Shown here piece by piece: positions 1 to 7,759 of a stretch of DNA of 47,437 nucleotides; within the stretch, counting starts at the first letter, position 1, and the number at the start of each line of letters is the position of its first letter. The notes beneath the pieces were generated by a model that was given only the letters and a program-made list of their open reading frames with translations, was not told the DNA's origin and did no database searches. This stretch comes from Stygiolobus sp037389425 (GTDB lineage Archaea > Thermoproteota > Thermoprotei_A > Sulfolobales > Sulfolobaceae). The translations under genes were made by a program, and so were the position numbers. The DNA lies in NCBI RefSeq assembly GCF_037389425.1, contig NZ_JBBHKR010000094.1, positions 1-47,437 of the forward strand, written 5' to 3'.

Positions 1-91
1 CTGGTACCGTCATTGTTTTTCCTCCCAGCCCTATAGACCCTCCACAAAGTGCAGATCCAAATGATGATTGTCCGAAGAACGGAATTCCCAT
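1..91 (-). CDS. 5' end of an unidentified protein gene, cut by window edge
   Basis: An open frame runs leftwards from an ATG at 91 to the window edge with no stop. The visible peptide starts MGIPFFGQSSFG and continues with a Cys-Gly-Gly and several Gly/Ser residues, a composition typical of real coding sequence and not of an AT-rich chance frame. A TATA-like run (TATATATA on the plus strand, about 115-123) lies some 25-30 nt upstream, which fits a leaderless start at this ATG. I do not recognise the family; only 30 residues are visible. Confidence 0.45.
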   Translation of the reverse strand, partial: MGIPFFGQSSFGSALCGGSIGLGGKTMTVP

Positions 92-237
92 ACTTATAAT
101 ACTCTTGAAAGTAGTATATATATTTAGATTCTGTTAATATAAGGCGTTTTTTCTACTATTGTGACAGCTTAAAGAGACTAAGACTCAAGTTACATTAAAT
201 AAGACAAGAGGGTGACTTTTAATCACGAGTCGTCTAA

Positions 238-882
238 TTATAGTTTAAAAATTTTCTTTGCGTATAGACTCTTTTCCTTCTCGTCCAACCCATGTAAATT
301 CAATAGTCCTAAGTCAATAGGTGTATAAGGGTAGTTACTGCCGTAAACTCTTTTGCCTTTAAAAACAATGCTTATCTCAGGAGGTACCATAGAGATTTCG
401 AAAAACACTTTTTCTTCTTTCGCTAGTTCCATAGCTTCGTTGATGTAATTAGGATATCCAGAATGTATGAGAATAAGATAAGGTACTCTCGACAAATATG
501 GTTTTAAGTGGGAGGGGTTACCGTAACCTCTCCCCGTATATACGAGAAGGGGTAGGTCTTCCTTTTCCACAATTTTGATTAATTCAAGAACTCTTTCATC
601 TTTTAAGCTAAAGGAGTGGTTTATAGGGTTGAGTATTAAGCCTACGATCCCTTTCTCGATCTGTCTATAAACCTCGACTTGAGGAGGAATTCTGCACCTT
701 ACGTTGTAAATTCCTAGCCTAGGTTTGTCAGGATATTTCATATACTGTTGATAGAACCCGTCTACGCAACACTCGCAACCGTATTTATATGCAGGATTTA
801 AGACGAAGTCACGTAAAGGATATTCTGCGCTAGTGGGATAAAGTTTAAGCCCTAGATGTACGTTAATGTCTATTATTTCCAC
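238..882 (-). CDS. amidohydrolase-like (TIM-barrel) protein, ligands altered
   Basis: About 214 residues with the outline of an amidohydrolase-2/TatD-like metal-dependent hydrolase: an N-terminal DINVHLG where the family has D-x-H-x-H, a mid-protein LIHSGYP matching the His of strand 6, and a C-terminal YGSNYPY where the family has GSDYP. The first His of the HxH pair and the last catalytic Asp are both replaced by Asn, so metal binding may be weakened or changed. A CECC cluster near residue 37 is unusual. I prefer GTG at 882, because the motif DINVH then lies close to the N terminus as in relatives; TTG at 900 would add six residues. Substrate unknown. It is a single gene, divergent from the DUF929 gene to its right. 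Confidence 0.6.
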   Translation of the reverse strand: MEIIDINVHLGLKLYPTSAEYPLRDFVLNPAYKYGCECCVDGFYQQYMKYPDKPRLGIYNVRCRIPPQVEVYRQIEKGIVGLILNPINHSFSLKDERVLELIKIVEKEDLPLLVYTGRGYGNPSHLKPYLSRVPYLILIHSGYPNYINEAMELAKEEKVFFEISMVPPEISIVFKGKRVYGSNYPYTPIDLGLLNLHGLDEKEKSLYAKKIFKL

Positions 883-973
883 GACTAATACTCTCTTCAA
901 ATAGAGTCAATAAGTATTTCAGTGGAAACTGCTCTTCAATATAATTTCATTATAAAGTTAATTTATAGTAACA

Positions 974-982
974 TTTATAAAA
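974..982 (+). promoter_or_regulatory. TATA-like box for the DUF929 gene
   Basis: The run TTTATAAAA lies about 26 nt before ATG 1004, the spacing expected for a leaderless archaeal transcript. It supports 1004, and not the GTG at 1159, as the intended start of the DUF929 gene. Confidence 0.5.
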
Positions 983-1003
983 TCATATTCATCGATATTA
1001 TCG

Positions 1004-1812
1004 ATGAATAAAAAACGTTAATTGGATTATTAGTTTTAGTAATAATAATAATAGGCGGAGTTCTCGTATTATCGCACTTCAGTAACAATATATCTTCTTC
1101 GTTAACTCCAGCGTCAAAGTCGTCTCTCTTACAAAATACTATCCCCGCGGGTACGTTTGTGAAGGTTAATGATCAGGACTATGCACCACCGGGTAAGGTA
1201 ATTGTTGTTGAACAATCTTGGTATGGTTGCCCAGTAGGAGCTGCTGCATCGTGGGCGATATATAATGTTATTAAGAATTATGGTAATGTGTCGTTCCAAT
1301 TTCATTATTCAGATCCCGATCATTCTCCTGCTAATATACCCGGTCTGATATTCACCGGATTCAAGTCACAAGGAGAATTAGAGTTTTACATAGCTTATGT
1401 TTACAACGAGTATCTTAATGCTTCATACAATGGCACTCCAATTCCTACTGACCAGTTAATACCTGAAGGAGAGCAAATACTGACAGAAGAGTTGGAAACT
1501 ATGGGTGTTCCTAATGCGACTCAAGTAGCAAGTATTATAATACACTACGAAGTCAACATTACAGTAAGCAATTACGGTAAACCACCAGCATTGTATGTAA
1601 AACCCCCTCACCTAAATTTCGCTATCTTGATATCAGGTCCTAACGGGACTTACATCGTAGACACTCCTATAGTAAATCCTACTACTTTAGAAGGCTATTC
1701 ACCTCAGTACATCTATCAGAATCTTGATAACTTCACTCAGATAATTCAAGCCTCGGACATGATTCAAAACGTAATAGCTATGGAGTATCCAACTGGTTCA
1801 TGCCCTACCTGA
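1004..1812 (+). CDS. DUF929 exported thioredoxin-like protein with N-terminal frameshift
   Basis: The body from 1159 to 1812 encodes a DUF929-type protein: a WYGCPVGAAASWA segment resembling a thioredoxin-like CxxA site, then a roughly 200-residue domain ending in a lone Cys. Several N-x-S/T sequons suggest an extracytoplasmic location. Upstream, the same frame encodes a typical signal anchor (LIGLLVLVIIIIGGVLVL) and a Ser-rich linker, but it has no start codon. An ATG at 1004 followed by AAT and six A residues (1010-1015) is one base out of frame; with seven A residues the protein would read MNKKTLIGLL and be intact. Either the gene has lost one A, the A-run slips during transcription or translation, or the base is a sequencing error. 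Without the anchor the protein would be mislocalised. DUF929 function is not known; a redox role is inference. Confidence 0.7.
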
Positions 1813-1906
1813 TAGCTTTACTGAGAAATTTATCCAGATTATTTTACATCTTATCGACTCAAATTGTTACGACAAAATTAAAATAAAAAGAAGGGAAACT
1901 CTTACT

Positions 1907-3271
1907 ATGGGTAAGTTATTCGGTACCGATGGAGTCAGAGGAATAGTTAACAAGGAACTAACACCTGAATTAGTGCTTAAATTAGCTAAGGCTATAGGTA
2001 CATATTTTGGTAAGGAAAGCAAAATTCTCATAGGAAGGGATGCAAGAGCTGGCGGAGACATGTTAATGAGGGTTGTGGAAGCAGGGTTACTTAGTGTAGG
2101 TGTCCAAGTTTATGATGGTGGAATGGCAGCAACTCCTGCGCTACAATACGCTGTTAAGACCTTAGGATACGACGCTGGTGTAATAGTAACTGCGAGCCAT
2201 AATCCGGCTCCCTATAATGGAATAAAGGTTATAGATCGTGATGGTATTGAAGTAAGAAGAGAGAAGGAGAATGAAATCGAAGAAGTATACTTTAGCGAGA
2301 GGTTCAACACGCAAGAATGGAGCGCTTTAACTAACGAGGTTAAGAAGGAGGACAGAGTCATAGATATTTACGTAAAGGGAGTCCTTAGCCATGTTGATGT
2401 AGAAAAAGTAGCTAAAAAGCACTACACGGTTCTCATCGACTCTGCTAACAGTGTAGGAGGACTTTCTACTCCTTTAGTTGCCAGAGGATTAGGCTGTAAA
2501 ATATATACTCTTAACGGTAATGTTGACCCGTTGTTTCCGGCTAGACAACCTGAGCCCACATTTGATTCATTAAAGGAGACGGCAAACGTAGCTAAAACGT
2601 TGAAGGCAGACTTAACCGTAACTCATGACGGTGATGCCGATAGGGCTATATTTATTGACTCAGAAGGTAGGATACAGTGGGGAGATAGGAGCGCGGCTCT
2701 CCTCTCGTATTGGACTCACGTTAAGAATCCTAGAGCCAGTAATAAGGTAGTTACAGCTGTTTCTAGTTCCAGCCTTGTTGAGGAATACCTATCTAAGTTC
2801 GGGATTGAAGTAATATGGACTAAGGTAGGTAGTGTAGATATTGCACATAGAGTCCAGGATGAGAAGGCTTTAGCTGGATTTGAGGAGAACGGCGGCTTTA
2901 TGTATCCTCCTCATCAGTACGTTAGAGACGGTGCTATGAGTTTCGCGTTAATGCTAGAGCTGATGGCTGAGGAGAACGTTAGTTCAGCCGAACTCTTCGA
3001 TAGATTGCCTAAGTACTACTTAGTGAAGACTAAAGTGGAGTTAAAGCCTGGATATGATGTTAACGTCCTCTATTCTAAGTTAATCTCGATATATCAGGGA
3101 AAAGGAAAGATGTTGACTATTGACGGTGTTAAGGTGATAACAAACGATTATTGGTTCTTAGTAAGGAAGAGCGGTACAGAGCCTATAATAAGGATTCTAG
3201 TAGAGGCTAAAGATGAGGAAAAAGCAAATAATATAGCTCAAGAGTTAAAGAGTATTGTTGAAAGCGGATGA
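1907..3271 (+). CDS. glmM: phosphoglucosamine/phosphohexose mutase (GlmM/ManB type)
   Basis: A 454-residue alpha-D-phosphohexomutase. It opens with KLFGTDGVRG, has the phosphoserine loop TASHNP near residue 97, the metal loop DGDADR near residue 245, the sugar-binding GFEENGG near 325 and the phosphate-binding RKSGTEP near 422, so all four active-site segments are present. The family interconverts hexose 6- and 1-phosphates; archaeal members act on glucosamine, glucose or mannose phosphates and feed nucleotide sugars for glycosylation. Substrate preference cannot be read from motifs, so the symbol is tentative. A TTAAAATAAAA run sits about 30 nt upstream. The next gene overlaps its stop by 4 nt (ATGA), so the two are probably cotranslated. 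Confidence 0.9.
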   Translation: MGKLFGTDGVRGIVNKELTPELVLKLAKAIGTYFGKESKILIGRDARAGGDMLMRVVEAGLLSVGVQVYDGGMAATPALQYAVKTLGYDAGVIVTASHNPAPYNGIKVIDRDGIEVRREKENEIEEVYFSERFNTQEWSALTNEVKKEDRVIDIYVKGVLSHVDVEKVAKKHYTVLIDSANSVGGLSTPLVARGLGCKIYTLNGNVDPLFPARQPEPTFDSLKETANVAKTLKADLTVTHDGDADRAIFIDSEGRIQWGDRSAALLSYWTHVKNPRASNKVVTAVSSSSLVEEYLSKFGIEVIWTKVGSVDIAHRVQDEKALAGFEENGGFMYPPHQYVRDGAMSFALMLELMAEENVSSAELFDRLPKYYLVKTKVELKPGYDVNVLYSKLISIYQGKGKMLTIDGVKVITNDYWFLVRKSGTEPIIRILVEAKDEEKANNIAQELKSIVESG

Positions 3272-3663
3272 AGTATAGGCTGTTAGACCTTTTAGCTTGT
3301 CCTATTTGTAAACATTTTCCTCTTACGTACTACGTTTTTTCTGAGAAACAAGTTGAGAGAAATTTAGGAGATGAGAAAAAGCCCTTGTGCGAAATATATT
3401 GTGCGTATAAGAAAGTCAACGTTAAGGATGCCAAGGAAGAACTTCCTTGTGAAGAGTGTTTCAAGAGAGAGATCGTTTATGGAATTCTTTATTGTTCTCA
3501 GTGTAAGAGATGGTATCCAGTTATTGACGAAATACCGAGGATGTTACCAGATAAGTTAAGAAGAGAAAGTGAAGACGTTGAATTTTTAAAGAAATATAAG
3601 GATAAAATTCCTAGAGAAATCTTGTCGGAAGGTCTACCTTATAACATTAAAGAGAGTATTTGA
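3268..3663 (+). CDS. Trm112-like zinc-ribbon protein
   Basis: A 131-residue protein with the Trm112 layout: N-terminal LLACPICKHFPL, a C-terminal half with CSQCKRWYPVIDEIPRMLPD, and an extra CEECF in between. Trm112 proteins are small partners that stabilise and activate several methyltransferases acting on tRNA, rRNA or release factors. The four Cys of the CPxC/CxxC pair probably bind zinc. It is longer than the typical 60-residue bacterial form because of an insertion of about 60 residues, as in eukaryotic and archaeal forms. The start ATG overlaps the mutase stop (ATGA). Confidence 0.75.
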   Translation: MKYRLLDLLACPICKHFPLTYYVFSEKQVERNLGDEKKPLCEIYCAYKKVNVKDAKEELPCEECFKREIVYGILYCSQCKRWYPVIDEIPRMLPDKLRRESEDVEFLKKYKDKIPREILSEGLPYNIKESI

Positions 3664-3711
3664 CATATGCTTATTAATTTGTAGTAACACAAGTAATATT
3701 GGTGTAGCCGT

Positions 3712-4134
3712 TTGGAAAACGGATATCTCTCAAATCTTGACGAATGGATTAAGATGCAAAAGAATTTATTGAATACTGTGAGAGAAATGGAGAAAAAATA
3801 TGAGTCAGGTGATATTGACAGACTTGACTTAATATTAGCCACTAGAGTAGCATTCCAGCATATAATGAGGACTATAAAAGCATTCGATCAATGGTTACAA
3901 GATCCGCAAATTATTAGGCATATGCCTAAGGAGATGTTAGAGGATGTAATGAAGACTACATGGAAGCTTTTAGAAACACTGCTTGAACTAGACATAAGAC
4001 ATACGAGCGAGTTTAGAGAATTGGTAATCAAGTTAAGCAAAGAAGGAAAGCTAGACCCACTGATATGGAACAGACCACTAAGTGACGAGAACCAACAGCA
4101 GACTGGCAGAAGAGGAAGCTTTATGACGATGTGA
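3712..4134 (+). CDS. DUF2153-like helical protein
   Basis: A 140-residue, mostly helical, charged protein without signal peptide or membrane segment. The segment from NLDEWIKMQ to HTSEFRELV resembles the archaeal family DUF2153, whose function is unknown. The start is TTG at 3712: no ATG or GTG fits upstream in frame, and an AT-rich TTATTAATTT element at 3671-3680 is placed for a short-leader transcript. The last 20 residues are polar and low in complexity (QQQTGRRG), probably disordered. It stands alone, followed by T-rich sequence (4141-4170) that could end transcription before the convergent winged-helix gene. Confidence 0.65.
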   Translation: MENGYLSNLDEWIKMQKNLLNTVREMEKKYESGDIDRLDLILATRVAFQHIMRTIKAFDQWLQDPQIIRHMPKEMLEDVMKTTWKLLETLLELDIRHTSEFRELVIKLSKEGKLDPLIWNRPLSDENQQQTGRRGSFMTM

Positions 4135-4246
4135 AGTATCTTTCTATTTTAATATTCTTTACTGTATTCTTTACTACACTATTATAACAACTGTACTATA
4201 ACAAGATGGATTAAAATCAAAAAAATAAATAAGGTAGAACTTTAGT

Positions 4247-4711
4247 TTAGTATCTTCTATTATTTCTTCTATTCTTTAATCTATTTTCTTCATCTATCGC
4301 CTGAACCTTAAGTTTTACATCATTTATTAATTGGTTAAGGTTATTCTTGAAATCTTCCTCTATAGTTTGAGTGTCTAAAAACTCTAGTCCATTATTGGTG
4401 ACTTTTAACTTCTTGCTGACTGGATCGTTCTCTACATATCCTAAGTATAATAAAGAAGTAATATCTTCTTTAACCATAGGACTGAAAATGTTTCCGCCAA
4501 TGATGTTGAACTGATATCCTAAATCTAACCCTTTCTCCTTCATTTCATTTAATGCAGTAACTAGAGCCTTCTCCGATGCACCGCCTAAAACCTTAATTAT
4601 GTATAATAGTTTGACCTTTCTTTTGTCTTCTTTAAGAACGTCAGGAGTTATTACTTGCTTCGTCACAAGCTTTACGTCCTTAGACTTTGTCTGACCGCCA
4701 GGCTGAGACAT
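4247..4711 (-). CDS. winged-helix DNA-binding protein
   Basis: About 154 residues. The central part (KVKLLYIIKVLGGASEKALVTALNEM ... FSPMVKEDITSLLYLGYVE) has the helix pattern of an archaeal winged-helix domain, with a basic, Asn/Arg-rich C terminus. Function unknown; a transcription factor role is inference from the fold. ATG 4711 is preferred because a GAGGAG ribosome site (reverse strand, 4717-4723) precedes it by 5 nt. A GTG at 4738 that overlaps the hexulose-phosphate synthase stop (GTGA) is the alternative and would add nine residues. Either way it is the second gene of a two-gene unit with that enzyme. Confidence 0.65.
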   Translation of the reverse strand: MSQPGGQTKSKDVKLVTKQVITPDVLKEDKRKVKLLYIIKVLGGASEKALVTALNEMKEKGLDLGYQFNIIGGNIFSPMVKEDITSLLYLGYVENDPVSKKLKVTNNGLEFLDTQTIEEDFKNNLNQLINDVKLKVQAIDEENRLKNRRNNRRY

Positions 4712-4734
4712 ATAATTCTCCTCTTCTAATACTC

Positions 4735-5406
4735 TCACTTCTGCCTTATTATCTTAACTATATCTAATGTCACGTCATAAGGATTACTTGCTTTTGTTAT
4801 TGCTCCGCCTACAACAAAGATGTTAATCGGTAAGTCAAGCAACTCTTGTATCCTCTCCTTATTTAAGCCTCCAGCTACTGAAACTACTACTCCCAGTTCC
4901 GATACCTCTTTGATCTCTTTTTTAAGGTCTGAAACGCTAATCCCCCTTTTCTTTTGTACGTCTAAACCAACGTGTAGTCCTATTATATCCACACCTAATT
5001 TTTTGAGTTCCTGAGCTCTGTCCCTAACGTTCTTAACGTTTATTAAGTCTGCTTGCACTAAGATACCGTATTCATGAGCTTTCTTCACTGCACTCTCTAT
5101 TGTAGCATCATCCATAATTCCTAGGACAGTCATTATTTTTGCTCCTCCCAACCTAGCTATTTCAGCTTCAACATCACCAGCATCTGCCGTCTTAGTATCC
5201 GCTAGAACGATTTTCCCTTTACCGATCTCATTAAGTTTTTTAAGCGCAGTAATACCTTCAGCCTTTAGTAGTGGAGTACCACACTCTAATATATCTGTCC
5301 CCCCTTTTATCGCATCTAATGCTACTTTTAAGGCGTCATCTATTTTTAAAAAATCTAGTGCTACCTGTAAAGATCTAGAATTTTTTAGTTTTTCAAGTAA
5401 TTCCAT
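4735..5406 (-). CDS. hps: 3-hexulose-6-phosphate synthase
   Basis: A 223-residue TIM barrel of the orotidine-phosphate decarboxylase superfamily. LQVALDF at the N terminus, DILECGTPLLKAEG near residue 38, the ADTKTADAG loop (superfamily D-x-K-x-x-D) near 68, IGLHVGLD near 142 and VAGG plus VVGGAIT near the C terminus match hexulose-phosphate synthase better than PyrF, which lacks the EGTP/ECGTP segment. In archaea the enzyme condenses formaldehyde with ribulose 5-phosphate, or runs in reverse to supply pentose phosphates when the oxidative pathway is absent. A GGGGAA ribosome site precedes the ATG. The winged-helix gene follows with overlap. Confidence 0.85.
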   Translation of the reverse strand: MELLEKLKNSRSLQVALDFLKIDDALKVALDAIKGGTDILECGTPLLKAEGITALKKLNEIGKGKIVLADTKTADAGDVEAEIARLGGAKIMTVLGIMDDATIESAVKKAHEYGILVQADLINVKNVRDRAQELKKLGVDIIGLHVGLDVQKKRGISVSDLKKEIKEVSELGVVVSVAGGLNKERIQELLDLPINIFVVGGAITKASNPYDVTLDIVKIIRQK

Positions 5407-5492
5407 ATTATTCCCCGTATAGATTACCCATTACAAATAAGACAAATGAGCTTTAAAACTGGTGTTTGTAGAATATTAGCTGTGATTTCCGT

Positions 5493-7091
5493 TTGACGAA
5501 GTTTATTATAGTCACCGGAGGCGTTCTGTCAAGTGTTGGTAAGGGTACGGTGTCAGCCTCTATAGGGCTTCTGCTAAAGGCCAGAGGATATAATGTCACG
5601 TTAGTAAAGGTCGATCCATATCTGAATGTAGATGCAGGGACTATGAACCCATATATGCACGGTGAAGTATTCGTAACTGATGATGGAGCAGAGACTGATC
5701 TAGATTTAGGGCATTATGAAAGGTTTGTCGGAATAAATATGAGCAAATACAACAACATAACTGCAGGCAAGGTTTATTTCGAGGTAATCAGAAAGGAAAG
5801 AGAGGGAAAATACTTAGGTCAGACAGTTCAGATAATCCCGCACGTTACGGACGAGATAAAATCAATGATAAGGAAAGCTGCTGAGAAGGCTAATGCGGAA
5901 GTCGTAATAGTTGAGATAGGAGGTACTGTAGGTGATATAGAGAGTTTGCCTTTTCTTGAGGCAGTTAGGCAGTTGAGAATTGAGGAGGCTGAACCTAACG
6001 TATTATTTGTACACGTCGCACTCGTAGAATATTTAAAAGCCACCGAGGAAATCAAAACGAAACCGCTTCAGCACAGCGTACAAGAATTACGAAGGATAGG
6101 AATACAACCAGATATTATAATTGCAAGGTCTGTAGTACCATTGGATGAAGAAACTAGGAAAAAGATCGCTCTATTTACAAATGTAAGACCAGAAAATATT
6201 TTCTCTAACTACGATGTTTCCATGACGTATGAAGTACCCCTAATACTCGAGAATCAAGGAGTACCAAGTAGAATTCTAGAGAAACTTCAGCTTAAAGATA
6301 GTCAGCCCAATCTAGAAGATTGGAAGAAGTTCATCTCAGACCTCAAAGAGGGTAAGAGAGAGGTCACAATAGCTCTTGTCGGTAAGTATACGAAATTGAA
6401 AGACAGCTACATAAGCATAAAGGAGGCAATATATCACGCTGCGGCTAAACTAAAAGTAAAGCCCGTATTATTATGGATAGAATCGACCGATATCGAAAGT
6501 TATCCACAAGAACTGGAGAAACTTAAGAAGGTTAATGGTATAATAGTATTGCCAGGCTTTGGAGCGAGGGGGGTTGAAGGTAAGATATCTGCAATAAGGA
6601 TTGCAAGAGAGAATAACATTCCGTTTTTGGGAATATGTTATGGGATGCAATTAGCTGTAGTGGAGTTCGCTAGGAATATAATGGGTTTGAAAGGGGCTCA
6701 CACTACAGAGGTCGATCCTAAAACACCTTATCCGGTGATAACTCTTCTAGATGAACAAAAGAAAGTAGTGCAAGTTGGTGGAACGATGAGATTAGGATTA
6801 CAGAAGGTTATAATTAAGGAAGGGACGTTAGCCAACAAGATTTACGGTTCAACAGTCGCTTATGAAAGACATAGGCATAGATACGAAGTCAACCCTGAAT
6901 ACGTAGACGAACTCCAAAAGAACGGGATGGTTATTTCGGGAATAAGTGAAAACGGTCTGGTGGAGATGATCGAGCTTAAGGATCACAAGTTCTTCGTCGG
7001 ACTACAAGGGCATCCTGAATACAGAAGTAGACCGTTAGCACCTTCACCCGTTTTCGTTAGTTTTCTCAAGGCTAGTGCTGGTATCGAGTAA
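5493..7091 (+). CDS. pyrG: CTP synthase
   Basis: A 532-residue protein in two parts. The N-terminal synthetase starts KFIIVTGGVLSSVGKG (P-loop) and continues with VDPYLNVDAGTM and DDGAETDLDLGHYERF. The C-terminal class I glutamine amidotransferase has the nucleophile loop FLGICYGMQ, and the His-Glu pair in GHPEYRSRP. It makes CTP from UTP, ATP and glutamine. The start is TTG at 5493, directly giving MTKFIIV as in relatives, with no room for a longer N terminus. Its last 48 nt overlap the convergent ArsR-like gene. Confidence 0.95.
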   Translation: MTKFIIVTGGVLSSVGKGTVSASIGLLLKARGYNVTLVKVDPYLNVDAGTMNPYMHGEVFVTDDGAETDLDLGHYERFVGINMSKYNNITAGKVYFEVIRKEREGKYLGQTVQIIPHVTDEIKSMIRKAAEKANAEVVIVEIGGTVGDIESLPFLEAVRQLRIEEAEPNVLFVHVALVEYLKATEEIKTKPLQHSVQELRRIGIQPDIIIARSVVPLDEETRKKIALFTNVRPENIFSNYDVSMTYEVPLILENQGVPSRILEKLQLKDSQPNLEDWKKFISDLKEGKREVTIALVGKYTKLKDSYISIKEAIYHAAAKLKVKPVLLWIESTDIESYPQELEKLKKVNGIIVLPGFGARGVEGKISAIRIARENNIPFLGICYGMQLAVVEFARNIMGLKGAHTTEVDPKTPYPVITLLDEQKKVVQVGGTMRLGLQKVIIKEGTLANKIYGSTVAYERHRHRYEVNPEYVDELQKNGMVISGISENGLVEMIELKDHKFFVGLQGHPEYRSRPLAPSPVFVSFLKASAGIE

Positions 7092-7358
7092 AATTATAGT
7101 TATTTTTTGGTATTTAGGTTTCACGATTTTTCTTATTCCTTTAACCCCGTTTTCATATTTAACTTCCACAAGGCCGGCATTTTCTAGTTCAGCAACATGA
7201 TTACTTATATTCCCCTTACTCATGTGCAGTATTTCGCTTAATTCAGTTATATCTAACGGCTTCTCGCTTGTAAGTTTCAGTATATTTATTCTTGCCATTA
7301 CGCTTAATGTCTTTGATATCTTTACAATTTCTTCAGGTTCTGAGATTATTAATTCCAC
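7044..7358 (-). CDS. ArsR-like helix-turn-helix regulator
   Basis: A 104-residue winged-helix protein: MARINILKL, then ITELSEILHMSKGNISNHVAELENAGLVEV, the recognition helix and wing of the ArsR/MarR-like archaeal group. No metal-binding Cys/His motif is visible, so it is probably not a metal sensor. The C terminus overlaps the CTP synthase 3' end for 48 nt on the opposite strand; transcripts of the two could be antisense to each other. The target is unknown. Confidence 0.75.
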   Translation of the reverse strand: MELIISEPEEIVKISKTLSVMARINILKLTSEKPLDITELSEILHMSKGNISNHVAELENAGLVEVKYENGVKGIRKIVKPKYQKITIILLDTSTSLEKTNENG

Positions 7359-7461
7359 GTTGTTTATCTTGACATCATTTCCCTTAAAAAACGTAAGGTA
7401 AAAGAGATGAGAACCCTTTTATATTAGCTAGTAACACAATTTCAAATTGAGGAGACTTATC

Positions 7462-7725
7462 GTGCAAGCGAAGATGGAAAATCCGTTAAAGAGCCTAAAA
7501 ACAGCTATGAATAAAGTTGTATTAGTGAAATTGAAGAATGGTTCTGAATACATCGGTAGATTGGAACAGAGTGACGGTACCATGAACCTAGTATTAAGGG
7601 ACTGTATAGAGACTAAAGAAGGTACATCAGACCCTGTTGCAAAATATGGCAGAGTTTTAATCAGAGGTAGTAACATCCTCTTTATCAGTGTTGACTACGA
7701 AGTGATAATGGGAAAAGAAAAGTAA
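7462..7725 (+). CDS. Sm-like (Lsm) RNA-binding protein
   Basis: About 87 residues. Sm1 is seen in VVLVKLKNGSEYIGRLEQSDGTMNLVL and Sm2 in GRVLIRGSNILFISVD. Archaeal Lsm proteins form heptameric or hexameric rings that bind U-rich RNA. I chose GTG at 7462 because a GAGGAGA ribosome site (7449-7455) lies 6 nt upstream; ATG 7474 is the alternative. A TTTTATATTA element at 7417-7426 would serve as promoter. The archaeal SAM synthetase follows after 34 nt, probably in the same transcript. Confidence 0.9.
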   Translation: MQAKMENPLKSLKTAMNKVVLVKLKNGSEYIGRLEQSDGTMNLVLRDCIETKEGTSDPVAKYGRVLIRGSNILFISVDYEVIMGKEK

Positions 7726-7759
7726 ATTTATAAGCTATTTGGTGTGAGGATAAGGTATA

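Noticed and set aside
4735..5406. Orotidine-5'-phosphate decarboxylase (pyrF)
   Set aside because: The DxKxxD loop is shared, but the ECGTPLLKAEG segment and the other motifs are those of hexulose-phosphate synthase.
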